Assembly (NCBI RefSeq): GCF_025154055.1
Contig: NZ_JAOALK010000033.1
Location: forward strand, 62,001-126,000
Reading direction: 5' to 3'
DNA: 64,000 nucleotides
From: Aquibacillus koreensis
GTDB lineage: Bacteria; Bacillota; Bacilli; Bacillales; Amphibacillaceae
In this document: piece after piece, positions 29,887 to 38,125 of the stretch
How positions within the stretch are numbered: position 1 is the stretch's first letter
Layout: each line of letters starts with the position of its first letter
Position numbers and translations under genes: made by a program
The notes under the pieces: generated by a model
The model's input: only the letters and a program-made list of their open reading frames with translations
What the model was told of the DNA's origin: nothing
Database searches by the model: none

Positions 29887-30078
29887 TTATTTGTGAATAA
29901 GACGCTCTACTTCGTGAACAATCTTCTGGCTTTCTTTATGATCATTTTCTCTTTCTTTTTCTACATGTAGTCTTTTTGAAAGTTTTCTACTATATTCAGC
30001 ATATCCTAGTCCGTGAGACTGTTGCATCGCTTTTTCCATCTCTGAAGTGTAGTTCAAATTCAAATGATCACTAATAAT
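29887..30078 (-). CDS. Small helical protein with apparent ATT start
   Basis: 63 codons reading ISDHLNLNYTSEMEKAMQQ onwards, charged and helical (SKRLHVEKERENDHKE), ending HEVERLIHK and followed by a terminator. No ATG or GTG opens the frame: an in-frame stop lies 6 codons upstream, and AAAGG sits 9 nt before the first ATT at 30078. Alternatives are an internal ATG at 30039, with poor ribosome site, or TTG codons. No family recognised. Confidence 0.5.
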   Translation of the reverse strand: MISDHLNLNYTSEMEKAMQQSHGLGYAEYSRKLSKRLHVEKERENDHKESQKIVHEVERLIHK

Positions 30079-30263
30079 GAATCCATCCTTTCATGATTTA
30101 CATTAAAAAGTGTACCATTTGTAGATGGTATCTTACAAAAAGGATGTATCCTTGTTAGAAAGACTCAAGATCGATACAATCCCTTGTGAGAAATTTACAT
30201 GCATTATCTTTACTTTTTGTAGCTTTTCATTTGTTTTTGTTAGTTTTTCTAACAAATCGCTAA

Positions 30264-31169
30264 TTAGTTTTCTCCACCTACAGCGACAACTTCACCATTA
30301 TACGTTTCCGAGATAAAGTTTTGGATTTCTTCTGATTGAAGAACTTCAACTAATTTTAAAAGAGCTTCATTGTTCTCATCTTCAGAACGCACAGCAATGA
30401 CGTTTACATATGGTGAATCTGCACCTTCAACAAATAATGAGTCATCTAGAGGTGAAAGACCTGCTTCAATTGCATAGTTTGTATTGATTGCAACTAGAGC
30501 ATCTTCTTCTCTTTCATACATTTCAGGTAAAACAGCAGCATCAACATCTGGCGAGAACTCTAAGTTTAATTCATTTTCAACGATATCATCGATTGTTGCT
30601 TCAGCTTTATTAACACTTTCGTCTAATTTAATTAAACCTTGTGATTCAAATAGTGCTAAGATGCGGCCGTGATCCGGAACAGATCGGCTAATAATAACTT
30701 CAGTTCCTTCAGGAATATCCTCTACACTTGTGATGTTTGTAGAATATACACCCATTGGCTCTACATGAATTCCACCAAGGTTAACAAAGTCATATTCAAA
30801 TTCAGCAATTTGTGATTCTAGGTAAGGGATGTGTTGGAAATAATTTGCATCCAACTCACCATTTGATAAATCTTGGTTTGGTAAAATATAGTCTTGGTAC
30901 TCTTCAATTACTAATTCAATTCCTTCTGCAGCTAATAATTCTTTCGCTTCATCTAAAACTTCTGCATGCGGAACACTAGTTGCGCCAACTTTAATTTCTA
31001 CAGTTTCTTCTGCTTCTGTGTTTTCATCTGTTGCTTCTGTACCTTCTGTTTCTGTTGCATTTTCGTCTGTATCGCCTGCTGATGTGTTGTTCTCATCGTC
31101 AGCAGTTCCACAAGCTGCAAGTACTAAGACAAGAAATGCAACTAGTAATAAACTTAATAATTTTTTCAT
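30264..31169 (-). CDS. metQ: MetQ, methionine ABC transporter lipoprotein
   Basis: 301 aa NlpA-family binding protein with lipobox VLAAC (C20). After the lipid Cys there is an unusually long acidic Thr/Glu/Asp linker (about 21-55) before the VEIKVGATSVPHAEVLDEAK domain start. Binds methionine outside the membrane for MetNI. Last gene of metN-metI-metQ; no clear terminator seen after it. Confidence 0.95.
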   Translation of the reverse strand: MKKLLSLLLVAFLVLVLAACGTADDENNTSAGDTDENATETEGTEATDENTEAEETVEIKVGATSVPHAEVLDEAKELLAAEGIELVIEEYQDYILPNQDLSNGELDANYFQHIPYLESQIAEFEYDFVNLGGIHVEPMGVYSTNITSVEDIPEGTEVIISRSVPDHGRILALFESQGLIKLDESVNKAEATIDDIVENELNLEFSPDVDAAVLPEMYEREEDALVAINTNYAIEAGLSPLDDSLFVEGADSPYVNVIAVRSEDENNEALLKLVEVLQSEEIQNFISETYNGEVVAVGGEN

Positions 31170-31238
31170 TTTGATTGATCCCCTTTTTCCTATTTTTTTA
31201 TATTTAACTTATCTATGGTGAGATAAGGTTAAAGCCTT

Positions 31239-31907
31239 TTACCGTTTATCTAGCTTACTTGTAATAAGGTCCCCAATAAATTGGAAAATAAATACGATAA
31301 TTACGATTAACACAGTACATACGAAAACCACATCTGTAGCTCTGCGCTGGAATCCATAAAAGTATGCAAAGTCGCCCAAACCACCTGCACCAATAACACC
31401 CGCAACAGCTGTGTACCCAATCAAAGCAATAGCTGTAACAGTTAAACCAGATACTAAGGCCGGCATTGATTCTGGTAGCAATACTTTAAAGATAATTGTT
31501 CTTGTTTTAGCACCCATCGCTTTAGCAGCTTCCACAACACCTTTGTCAACTTCTCTTAACGCTATTTCGACCAATCTTCCATAGAACGGTGCAGACCCAA
31601 TAATTAGGGCTGGTAACGCAGCTTTTGGTCCCCTGATTGTATCCATTAAGAAATCGGTGAATGGGATTAATAATAGTATTAATATGATAAATGGAATTGC
31701 TCGAAATATATTTACAATTGCTGCAACGATGAAATGTAGTGTTTTGTTTTCCCACAAACCTCCGCGGGCAGTTAAATATAATAAAAGACCTAATAATATA
31801 CCAAATATTAATGTTCCAACTAACGAAATAAGCGTCATATAGAATGTTTCATACGTCGCTACCCATAAATCATCCATCTGTACATTCGGGAATAGTTCAC
31901 TAAGCAT
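31239..31907 (-). CDS. metI: MetI, methionine ABC transporter permease
   Basis: 222 aa with five membrane helices and the permease EAA-type loop (EIALREVDKGVVEAAKAMGA). Pairs with MetN and MetQ (MetP in B. subtilis naming). The ATG at 31907 follows AGGTGG at 6 nt and overlaps the end of metN by 8 nt; the longer frame has no ribosome site. Confidence 0.93.
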   Translation of the reverse strand: MLSELFPNVQMDDLWVATYETFYMTLISLVGTLIFGILLGLLLYLTARGGLWENKTLHFIVAAIVNIFRAIPFIILILLLIPFTDFLMDTIRGPKAALPALIIGSAPFYGRLVEIALREVDKGVVEAAKAMGAKTRTIIFKVLLPESMPALVSGLTVTAIALIGYTAVAGVIGAGGLGDFAYFYGFQRRATDVVFVCTVLIVIIVFIFQFIGDLITSKLDKR

Positions 31908-32925
31908 GATGAACCACCTCCACTTCGACTGGTGTAGATGCAATGTAGTCTATTGCTTTATTGATTTCCTCATCATCACCATCGATATGAACAACCAATG
32001 TACCATAGGCTCCCTTGCGCGTTTGTGTAATTTTCCCCTGTAGAATGCTAATATCTACTTGATATTTCTTAGCAACACTACTAATTAACGCTTGATTTGT
32101 TACTTCCCCAACAAAATGAAGTTTTGTGATTTTTCCAGTTGCAAAACCTTCTATTACATCACCTAAGCCATCGTCTTGTTGGTTTTCACCCATAACTTGC
32201 TCCACAAACTTTTTCGTAACCTGTGATTTTGGGTGTGAGAATACATCCAATACTTCGCCTTGTTCGACAACTTGTCCAGCTTCCATTACCGCCACTCGAT
32301 GACAAATCTTTCTGATCACATGCATTTCGTGTGTGATTAATATAATAGTAAGCCCTAGATTTTTGTTAATATCAATTAACAGCTTTAAGATAGAGTCTGT
32401 TGTTTCAGGGTCTAGTGCAGATGTCGCTTCATCACACAATAATACTTTTGGGTCATTAGCTAACGCTCTTGCAATTCCCACTCGTTGTTTCTGGCCACCA
32501 CTAAGTTCCGATGGATAAGCATTTTCCCTACCTGTTAAACCTACTAACTTAATTAACTCATCCACACGTTCCCTTCTTGTCTGTTTAGGGACCCCAGCGA
32601 TCTCAAGTGGAAATGCAATATTTTCTCTTACTGTCCTTGACCACAACAGGTTAAAATGTTGAAAAATCATGCCAATTTCTTGCCTAGATAGACGTAACTT
32701 ATTTTTCTTAAGTGCTGTTATATCTTCTCCATCAATAATTACTTGACCTTCTGTTGGATCTTCTAACCTATTAATCAATCGGATGAAAGTACTCTTACCT
32801 GCTCCACTATAGCCAATCACACCGAATATTTCGCCCTTTTCAATTTCTAAATTAAGATCATTGACAGCATTGATCGTATTTGACTTTGTACGATAAATCT
32901 TGGATAGATTTTTGATCGTTATCAA
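31900..32925 (-). CDS. metN: MetN, methionine ABC transporter ATPase
   Basis: 341 aa: ABC domain with Walker A GYSGAGKST (38-46), signature LSGGQKQR and Walker B VLLCDEATSALD, then the C-terminal NIL (ACT-like) domain, about 265-341, that senses methionine. First gene of the operon, controlled by the SAM-I riboswitch in its leader. Confidence 0.96.
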   Translation of the reverse strand: MITIKNLSKIYRTKSNTINAVNDLNLEIEKGEIFGVIGYSGAGKSTFIRLINRLEDPTEGQVIIDGEDITALKKNKLRLSRQEIGMIFQHFNLLWSRTVRENIAFPLEIAGVPKQTRRERVDELIKLVGLTGRENAYPSELSGGQKQRVGIARALANDPKVLLCDEATSALDPETTDSILKLLIDINKNLGLTIILITHEMHVIRKICHRVAVMEAGQVVEQGEVLDVFSHPKSQVTKKFVEQVMGENQQDDGLGDVIEGFATGKITKLHFVGEVTNQALISSVAKKYQVDISILQGKITQTRKGAYGTLVVHIDGDDEEINKAIDYIASTPVEVEVVHHA

Positions 32926-33035
32926 TGTTCCCCCTCCTTCTACTTAACCAACTCGCTTCTCATGTATCGTTAAGCTCTTTCCTAAGATAACCAAAATATG
33001 AATCTATATGAAGACAATCGATGTACATAATAAAA

Positions 33036-33067
33036 GCGTCTTCCTGTTCAAGAGAACAGAAAGACGC
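33036..33067 (-). terminator. SAM-riboswitch terminator in the metN leader
   Basis: Stem GCGTCTTTCTGTTCTC with its near-complement GAACAGGAAGACGC, short loop, TTTTATTA tail on the minus strand, just after the aptamer. Confidence 0.9.
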
Positions 33068-33082
33068 AAATAAATTCTTTCG

Positions 33083-33201
33083 TGTTCTCTCATCTGCCAA
33101 AGCAAATTGCTTCGCAGGAATTGGCACCTTTTTAAACAAAAATGTTTAACGGTTGCCGGGCTTCATCGGGCCAGTCCCTCCACCTCTCTTGATAAGAGAT
33201 T
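33083..33201 (-). ncRNA. SAM-I riboswitch (S-box) upstream of metNIQ
   Basis: Minus-strand leader with the hallmark blocks CTTATCAAGAGAGGTGGAGG, GGCCCGATGAAGCCCGGCAA, GGTGCCAATTCC and GGCAGATGAGAGAA in order, followed by a terminator. S-box control switches off methionine uptake when SAM is high. Confidence 0.97.
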
Positions 33202-33237
33202 ATATGTGATTCATTTGTAGTTTTAGCGATAATCAAG

Positions 33238-33266
33238 ATTCTAGCATGGGGATAAGCATGTGTCAA
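33238..33266 (-). promoter_or_regulatory. Sigma-A promoter of the metNIQ leader
   Basis: Minus-strand TTGACA (33261-33266), exactly 17 bp, TAGAAT (33238-33243). The start falls about 30 nt before the S-box. Confidence 0.8.
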
Positions 33267-33431
33267 TTGATTTTTTCAGAACGTTTCGTATATGTAAAAA
33301 TTAACAACACGACATAGCACTCTCTTAGAAATCATCTATATAATGAACTCTATACTTTGAAAGAAGTCCCGCTTACGCTAGGATAAACATAGGGGGTTTA
33401 TAAAAGAAATAAAGAAAGGAGTTACTAGCTG

Positions 33432-33857
33432 ATGAAAGCACACAGGTTTACGTTACCTTACCTAGATCAAGAGGGATCTTATACATTAGAAGAAGATATT
33501 GGAAAAATCATACTCATTACTTTTTGGGCATCATGGTGTTCTGCATGTGGAGTGGATTTGCCAAAAAAAGAACAACTTCACCAGTCTATCGACCCTAATG
33601 TGGTGAAGATGTTAACTATTAATGTTAAAGCAAGAGAAAGAGATATGAACGCCGCTTTAACGTATAAAAATAAATATTTATCTCAACTAGCACTTGTTGA
33701 TGATGGTCGGTTTGTCTATGACCAATATCAGTGCAATGGGGTTCCTACAACTGTGATCGTTGATCGTAATGGCGATATCTATAGCAAGTTCGATGATCAA
33801 TCTGACTTTTTGCAAATCGTACAAAGTTTAGGAGAACTATTAAAAGAGCATGCTTAA
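33432..33857 (+). CDS. Thioredoxin-fold TlpA/ResA-like protein without signal peptide
   Basis: 141 aa with redox motif W-C-S-A-C (FWASWCSACGVDLPKKEQL, Cys at about 36 and 39) and cis-Pro block GVPTTVIVDRNG. TlpA/ResA relatives are usually exported, but no signal or anchor is visible, so it appears cytosolic. AAAGGAG precedes the ATG at 10 nt. Convergent with the thioredoxin-like gene at 33873; role unknown. Confidence 0.82.
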   Translation: MKAHRFTLPYLDQEGSYTLEEDIGKIILITFWASWCSACGVDLPKKEQLHQSIDPNVVKMLTINVKARERDMNAALTYKNKYLSQLALVDDGRFVYDQYQCNGVPTTVIVDRNGDIYSKFDDQSDFLQIVQSLGELLKEHA

Positions 33858-33872
33858 TTAAAGCCTGTACAA

Positions 33873-34166
33873 TTACTCATATTCATTTATTTTGTTTAAA
33901 ATATGAACGACAGAATGAAAAGCATATATTCTCTCTTTGATCATGCCTTGTTTTTTTATTAGAAGACATGGCACACTTGCTATCTCCTGTTGTTGCATAA
34001 ACGTTGGAAAAAGGGATGCATTCATTTCCAAGAAGGAAGTGTCTGCTTTCATTTCTTCCACCGTCTCTAGCATCTTTCTTGCAACCTGGCAAGTACCACA
34101 AAACGGGGTATGAATAAATATAATACAGTCTTTCGCATATTCGATTTCATTTTTTATTTCTTTCAT
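33873..34166 (-). CDS. yusE: Thioredoxin-like protein YusE
   Basis: 97 aa thioredoxin fold with CGTC active site (HTPFCGTCQVARKML) and cis-Pro IASVPCLLIKKQG. B. subtilis YusE lies in the same order before yusF and gcvH. The ATG at 34166 follows AAGGTGG; a GTG three codons earlier overlaps that site. Confidence 0.82.
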   Translation of the reverse strand: MKEIKNEIEYAKDCIIFIHTPFCGTCQVARKMLETVEEMKADTSFLEMNASLFPTFMQQQEIASVPCLLIKKQGMIKERIYAFHSVVHILNKINEYE

Positions 34167-34176
34167 TTTGTCCACC

Positions 34177-34527
34177 TTAAAAAAGAAAAATGGGGTTTAT
34201 ACCAAAACTTCTGCTGAGTAAAGCTGTTGCCAATTCAGATTCGGGTGTTGCAGCTACCTCTCGAAATGTTTTGTCAATATAGATGTGTTCTGCATGTGGA
34301 AGTTCTTTTGCCAGTTGCTTTCTTAATTTATGACCGGCACTATCTTCATCCACTAAGATAAAGACATCTTTATTATCTAAATCATAGTCCGTAATTAGTT
34401 GCTCTAATCTCTCAATCCCGAGTGTTCCATTTGTGCATATAATGTCCACTTCTTCTTCTAGAATCTTTTCAATTTGCTTCTTATCTGTACGTCCTTCAAC
34501 AATAATAACTTTCTCCGTGTCCAACAT
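34177..34527 (-). CDS. yusF: Toprim-domain protein YusF
   Basis: 116 aa made of one Toprim domain: EGRTD at 11-15 and VDEDSAG carry the conserved Glu and Asp metal ligands, as in RNase M5-like small Toprim proteins. Function unknown; probably acts on nucleic acid. Next to yusE and gcvH as in B. subtilis. Confidence 0.85.
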   Translation of the reverse strand: MLDTEKVIIVEGRTDKKQIEKILEEEVDIICTNGTLGIERLEQLITDYDLDNKDVFILVDEDSAGHKLRKQLAKELPHAEHIYIDKTFREVAATPESELATALLSRSFGINPIFLF

Positions 34528-34643
34528 TCGTTCACCTGCTTTATTTATAAAGATAAATAATGATACAAGCTTAGATAACGTTTAGGCGGTACTCTTATAA
34601 GACCAACAATGCCTTATAGTAATTACTATACTATGGTTAGCAA

Positions 34644-34678
34644 TAATCCCTTGTTACTCTTTTTGTAACAAGGGATTA
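34644..34678 (-). terminator. Terminator after gcvH
   Basis: 14-bp stem TAATCCCTTGTTAC with its complement around a 7-nt loop, between gcvH (stop 34750) and yusF. T-rich only weakly on the minus side. Confidence 0.7.
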
Positions 34679-34749
34679 AATTGAGCTCTTATAACATTGT
34701 ATTTCTTTCTTTACTTTTCATGCATATACAAGGAAAAATAAGAGATTAT

Positions 34750-35133
34750 CTATTCTTCCTCTATCATTTCTTTATATTGATCTGCAGTCATTAAATCATC
34801 TAATTGTGAACGATCACTAGGCTCTACCACAATCATCCAAGCTTTTTCATATGGTGATTCATTAACAAATTCAGGGCTATCATCCAATTCTTCATTAACT
34901 TCAACCACTTTACCACTTACTGGTGCATATAACTCTGAAACAGTTTTCACTGATTCTACACTACCAAATGGCTCGTCTGCTTCCACTTCGTCACCAACTT
35001 CTGGTAGTTCTACAAAAACAATGTCGCCAAGTTCTGACTGTGCATGCTCTGTAATCCCTATTCTTACTTTGTCTCCTTCTTCTTTTACCCATTCGTGCTC
35101 TTCTGAATAACGTAAATCTTTTGGTAAATTCAT
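34750..35133 (-). CDS. gcvH: Glycine cleavage system H protein
   Basis: 127 aa lipoyl carrier with lipoylation site K63 in [15 protein letters not shown]. In Bacillus it also acts as the lipoyl relay from LipM to other enzymes. The ATG at 35133 lies 9 nt after GGAGG; a TTG two codons earlier is excluded. Confidence 0.96.
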   Translation of the reverse strand: MNLPKDLRYSEEHEWVKEEGDKVRIGITEHAQSELGDIVFVELPEVGDEVEADEPFGSVESVKTVSELYAPVSGKVVEVNEELDDSPEFVNESPYEKAWMIVVEPSDRSQLDDLMTADQYKEMIEEE

Positions 35134-35194
35134 GTTCAAAAACCTCCATTATTAAAATCTGTTATGTAGTTAAAGCATTCTGTTAGCTTAACCT

Positions 35195-35551
35195 TTATTT
35201 CCAAGTTTGCTCAAAAGTCTCTTCATTAAAACCTACGGTAACGCTCGAACCGTCTGTTGTGATAGGTCTTTTGATTAGCATACCATCTGATGCTAACCAT
35301 TCTAACATATCATCTTCACTTGCTTCCTTCAATTTGTCTTTCAAGCCTAGCTCACGATATTTTTTTCCACTCGTATTAAAAAACTTTTTGAGTGGAAGTT
35401 GGCTTTTATCAACAAGTGTTTTCAATTCTTGCTTAGTTGGTGGATTGTCCACTATATGTATAGCATTATAATCAATATTATTATGTTCTATCCACTTCTT
35501 TGCTTTTTGACATGTACCACACTTTGGGTACCAATAAAAAGTTAGTGCCAT
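35195..35551 (-). CDS. yusI: ArsC/Spx-family protein YusI
   Basis: 118 aa thioredoxin-fold protein with CGTC (YPKCGTCQKAKKWIEHN; Cys at 10 and 13) and the family RPI block (MLIKRPITTDG). Related to arsenate reductase-like proteins and Spx; a true Spx role is less likely by length. AGGAGG precedes the ATG. Position beside gcvH matches yusI. Confidence 0.85.
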   Translation of the reverse strand: MALTFYWYPKCGTCQKAKKWIEHNNIDYNAIHIVDNPPTKQELKTLVDKSQLPLKKFFNTSGKKYRELGLKDKLKEASEDDMLEWLASDGMLIKRPITTDGSSVTVGFNEETFEQTWK

Positions 35552-35798
35552 AACTCAACCTCCTCTTCGACATATTTTATCATATTAACCATTATTTGTT
35601 TATTCATACGATTTAATTGTTGCTACTCTTGTGTACGCAAATGATTTCGTTACTGATATATATTAATGTCTCCTACCTCGTCTTATTTATTGATCTGATG
35701 TTTTGTGAAGAACGAATGTTTATTACTATTTTTATATAAACTCCGTCTTAACTTTCGGTTTGTTTTCTTCCATCCTTTTCAAGATGAGTGGTGATACC

Positions 35799-35930
35799 GT
35801 CGCTGCAGAAAAGTGCTCGCTTTCCGTGGGGAACGCTTCAGCCTCCTCGCTCGCACAGATCGCTCACTGTGGGGTCTTCAGACTGTTCCTTTCCCACAGG
35901 AGTCTCGCACTTTTCTTCCGCTAGGATAGG
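35799..35930. repeat. Structured Bacillaceae intergenic repeat, copy 1
   Basis: GC-rich island in an AT-rich gap: AAGTGCTCGCTTTCCGTGGG, CAGCCTCCTCG, TGTGGGGTCTTCAGACTG, CCCACAGGAGTCTCGCACTT. The ends pair with each other. This arrangement is common between genes in Bacillaceae genomes. The surrounding 35552-36288 gap holds no gene. Confidence 0.75.
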
Positions 35931-36015
35931 CTTTCTAGCTAAGTGAGAAGTAAGCCAGTATTATACACATAGTTAAAATACTAAAAGTAAACTATTAAAA
36001 TGGAATCCTGGATCA

Positions 36016-36195
36016 GTGGAGGCAGAATGCGTAGACTCCTATGGGAAAAGCACGAGTCTGAAGACCCCGGAAGAAGCGCTCTTTGCTTCTGAGGAGGCTG
36101 AAGCCGGGCCCATAAGAGGAATCTGAACTTAGAAAAATCCGGGTTTAGGGATTTTTCGTGATTCCTCCTCGGAAAGCGATGTATTCTGCCGGAAC
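36016..36195. repeat. Structured Bacillaceae intergenic repeat, copy 2 (inverted)
   Basis: Inverted, diverged copy of the 35799-35930 element: GACTCCTATGGGAAAAGCA, GAGTCTGAAGACCCCG, GAGGAGGCTGAAGCCGGGCC, then, after an interruption, CGGAAAGCGATGTATTCTGC. Together the two copies could form a cruciform or large hairpin. Confidence 0.7.
36117..36166. repeat. 50-bp palindromic insertion inside repeat copy 2
   Basis: AGGAATC (36117-36123) pairs with GATTCCT (36160-36166), and GAAAAATCC (36132-36140) pairs with GGATTTTTC (36149-36157). It splits the GGGCCCA and CGGAAAGCG blocks that are adjacent in typical copies of this element. Confidence 0.6.
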
Positions 36196-36288
36196 GGTTT
36201 CATAGCAGTTACCTTTTTTTATAAAAGTACTACGTCGCATTTTATATCAAATACGAAGTAACAGCTGCTCCCTAAACCCACTGCATCA

Positions 36289-36320
36289 AAAAACCCTTAT
36301 CTATAAAGATAAGGATTTTT
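36289..36320 (-). terminator. Terminator of fadNAE
   Basis: Stem AAAAACCCTTATCT with AGATAAGGATTTTT (one G-U), 4-nt loop, 6 bp past the fadE stop; U-run on both strands. Confidence 0.88.
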
Positions 36321-36326
36321 CGGTAC

Positions 36327-38111
36327 TTATACGATATATTTTTCCTCTTTTAATATGTTTCTCGCAATCTCTCTTTTCTTAGCAATTACATTCGTTGGAT
36401 CGTGTCTTGTTAACTTTCGCATGGCAGATAAAGTAATTCTTTGTGTATCTCCCGTTTCACTTGCAATAACCGTTTCTTTTGCATGTGCTTCAATACGGTT
36501 AAATGCTTCTTGTACATAAACCTCGGTATAAAGAATCTTCTGTCCCGATTTTTCTTCTCCTTGGTTTTGAATTGCTTTTTCCGTTCTTAAAATTGCTGAT
36601 TCCATATGATAGACTTCAGCCACAATATCAGCGATGTTAACTAAGATTTCTTGCTCTTGCTCTAATTTAGTGCCATATTTTTGAGCTGCTAAACCAGCTG
36701 CAAGCAATCCAATTTTCTTTGCATTTTTCAGTAAATATTTCTCTTTTTCTAGTGTAGCAGTACCTACTTCTTCCGGCATCATCATCATGAGTTCTTCCTG
36801 CAGTGCTTGTGCTTTTGCTAATATTGGAAGCTCTCCTTTTAACGCTTTTTTCAATAATGTCCCTGGAATAAGCAAGCGATTTATTTCATTCGTCCCTTCA
36901 AAGATTCGTTGTATCCGTGAATCACGGTACATTCTCTCTACTTCGTACTCTTGCATAAATCCGTAACCACCATGGATCTGTACAGCTTCATCTGCAACAT
37001 AATCCATTAATTCAGTTGAAAATACTTTGTTAAGCGAACACTCCAATTGGTATTCCGCAATGGATTTTGCAACTTCTTTTCCATCGTTCAATTCATCCTG
37101 TGTTAGATTCCCCATCCGCTGTTCAAATAATCCAACTGTTCGATACACGGCACTTTCATTTGCATACGTATCGGTTGCCATGGAACCTAGTTTTTCTTGG
37201 ATAAGGGTAAAGTTAGCAATCGCTGTTTTAAATTGTTTTCGTTGGTTTGCATAAGTGGCTGATAGCTCAATTCCACGCTTCGCACCACCAATTCCGCCAA
37301 CGGCTAACTTGTATCTACCTACATTTAATATATTAAAAGCAATGACATGCCCCCTTCCTATTTCACCTAGAACGTTCTCGACAGGAACTTCTGCATCCTC
37401 TAGGATAACGGTTCTTGTCGAAGAGCTCTTGATCCCCATTTTCTTTTCTTCCGGTCCTGTCGATACCCCAGGAAAATCACGTTCCACTATAAACGCTGTG
37501 AACTTATCTCCATCGACTTGCGCATATACAATAAATACATCTGCGAAAGCTGCATTCGTAATCCACTGCTTTTCACCATTTAAAATATAATGGGTACCAG
37601 CTTCGTTTAACTTAGCATTTGTTTTTGCACCTAATGCGTCTGAACCAGATCCAGGTTCGGTAAGTGCATAAGCCGCTAACTTCTCGCCAGTTGCCAATTG
37701 TGGTAAGTACTTTTGCTTTTGATTCTCGTTTCCAAAAAACACAATTGGTAAAGACCCGATGCCAACATGTGCGCCATGTGTGACAGAAAAACCACCAGCC
37801 CGCGAGAATTTTTCTGTAATAATGGAAGAACTAATTTTGTCTAAACCAAGACCTCCATATTCTTCTGGAACATCAACACCTAACAATCCTAGTTCACCCG
37901 CTTGCTTTAACAAGCTTACGGAATGCTCAAACTCATGATTCTCAAGGTTATCTATTTTAGGAAGGACTTCCCCAACAATAAAATCTTCTGTCGTCTTCGC
38001 AATCATTTGATGTTCATCATTAAAGTCTTCTGGGGTCATAATATCTTCTGGTTGAAAATCATCAACAATAAATGCGCCACCTTTAAAAATTTTTGCTTTT
38101 GTTTCTCCCAT
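36327..38111 (-). CDS. fadE: Acyl-CoA dehydrogenase FadE (YusJ)
   Basis: 594 aa flavoprotein doing the first step of fatty acid beta-oxidation. Signatures AYALTEPGSGSDA and QIHGGYGFMQEYEVERMYRDSRI, with the C-terminal extension of the FadE/VLCAD-like type. The ATG at 38111 lies 8 nt after AGGGGAG; a GTG three codons earlier overlaps the site. Third gene of fadN-fadA-fadE. Confidence 0.95.
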   Translation of the reverse strand: MGETKAKIFKGGAFIVDDFQPEDIMTPEDFNDEHQMIAKTTEDFIVGEVLPKIDNLENHEFEHSVSLLKQAGELGLLGVDVPEEYGGLGLDKISSSIITEKFSRAGGFSVTHGAHVGIGSLPIVFFGNENQKQKYLPQLATGEKLAAYALTEPGSGSDALGAKTNAKLNEAGTHYILNGEKQWITNAAFADVFIVYAQVDGDKFTAFIVERDFPGVSTGPEEKKMGIKSSSTRTVILEDAEVPVENVLGEIGRGHVIAFNILNVGRYKLAVGGIGGAKRGIELSATYANQRKQFKTAIANFTLIQEKLGSMATDTYANESAVYRTVGLFEQRMGNLTQDELNDGKEVAKSIAEYQLECSLNKVFSTELMDYVADEAVQIHGGYGFMQEYEVERMYRDSRIQRIFEGTNEINRLLIPGTLLKKALKGELPILAKAQALQEELMMMMPEEVGTATLEKEKYLLKNAKKIGLLAAGLAAQKYGTKLEQEQEILVNIADIVAEVYHMESAILRTEKAIQNQGEEKSGQKILYTEVYVQEAFNRIEAHAKETVIASETGDTQRITLSAMRKLTRHDPTNVIAKKREIARNILKEEKYIV

Positions 38112-38125
38112 CTCATTCACTCCCC

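Noticed and set aside
30200-30263. Terminator after metQ (TTTGTTAG/CTAACAAA hairpin)
   Set aside because: On the minus strand it is followed by A-rich sequence, so it does not look like an intrinsic terminator.
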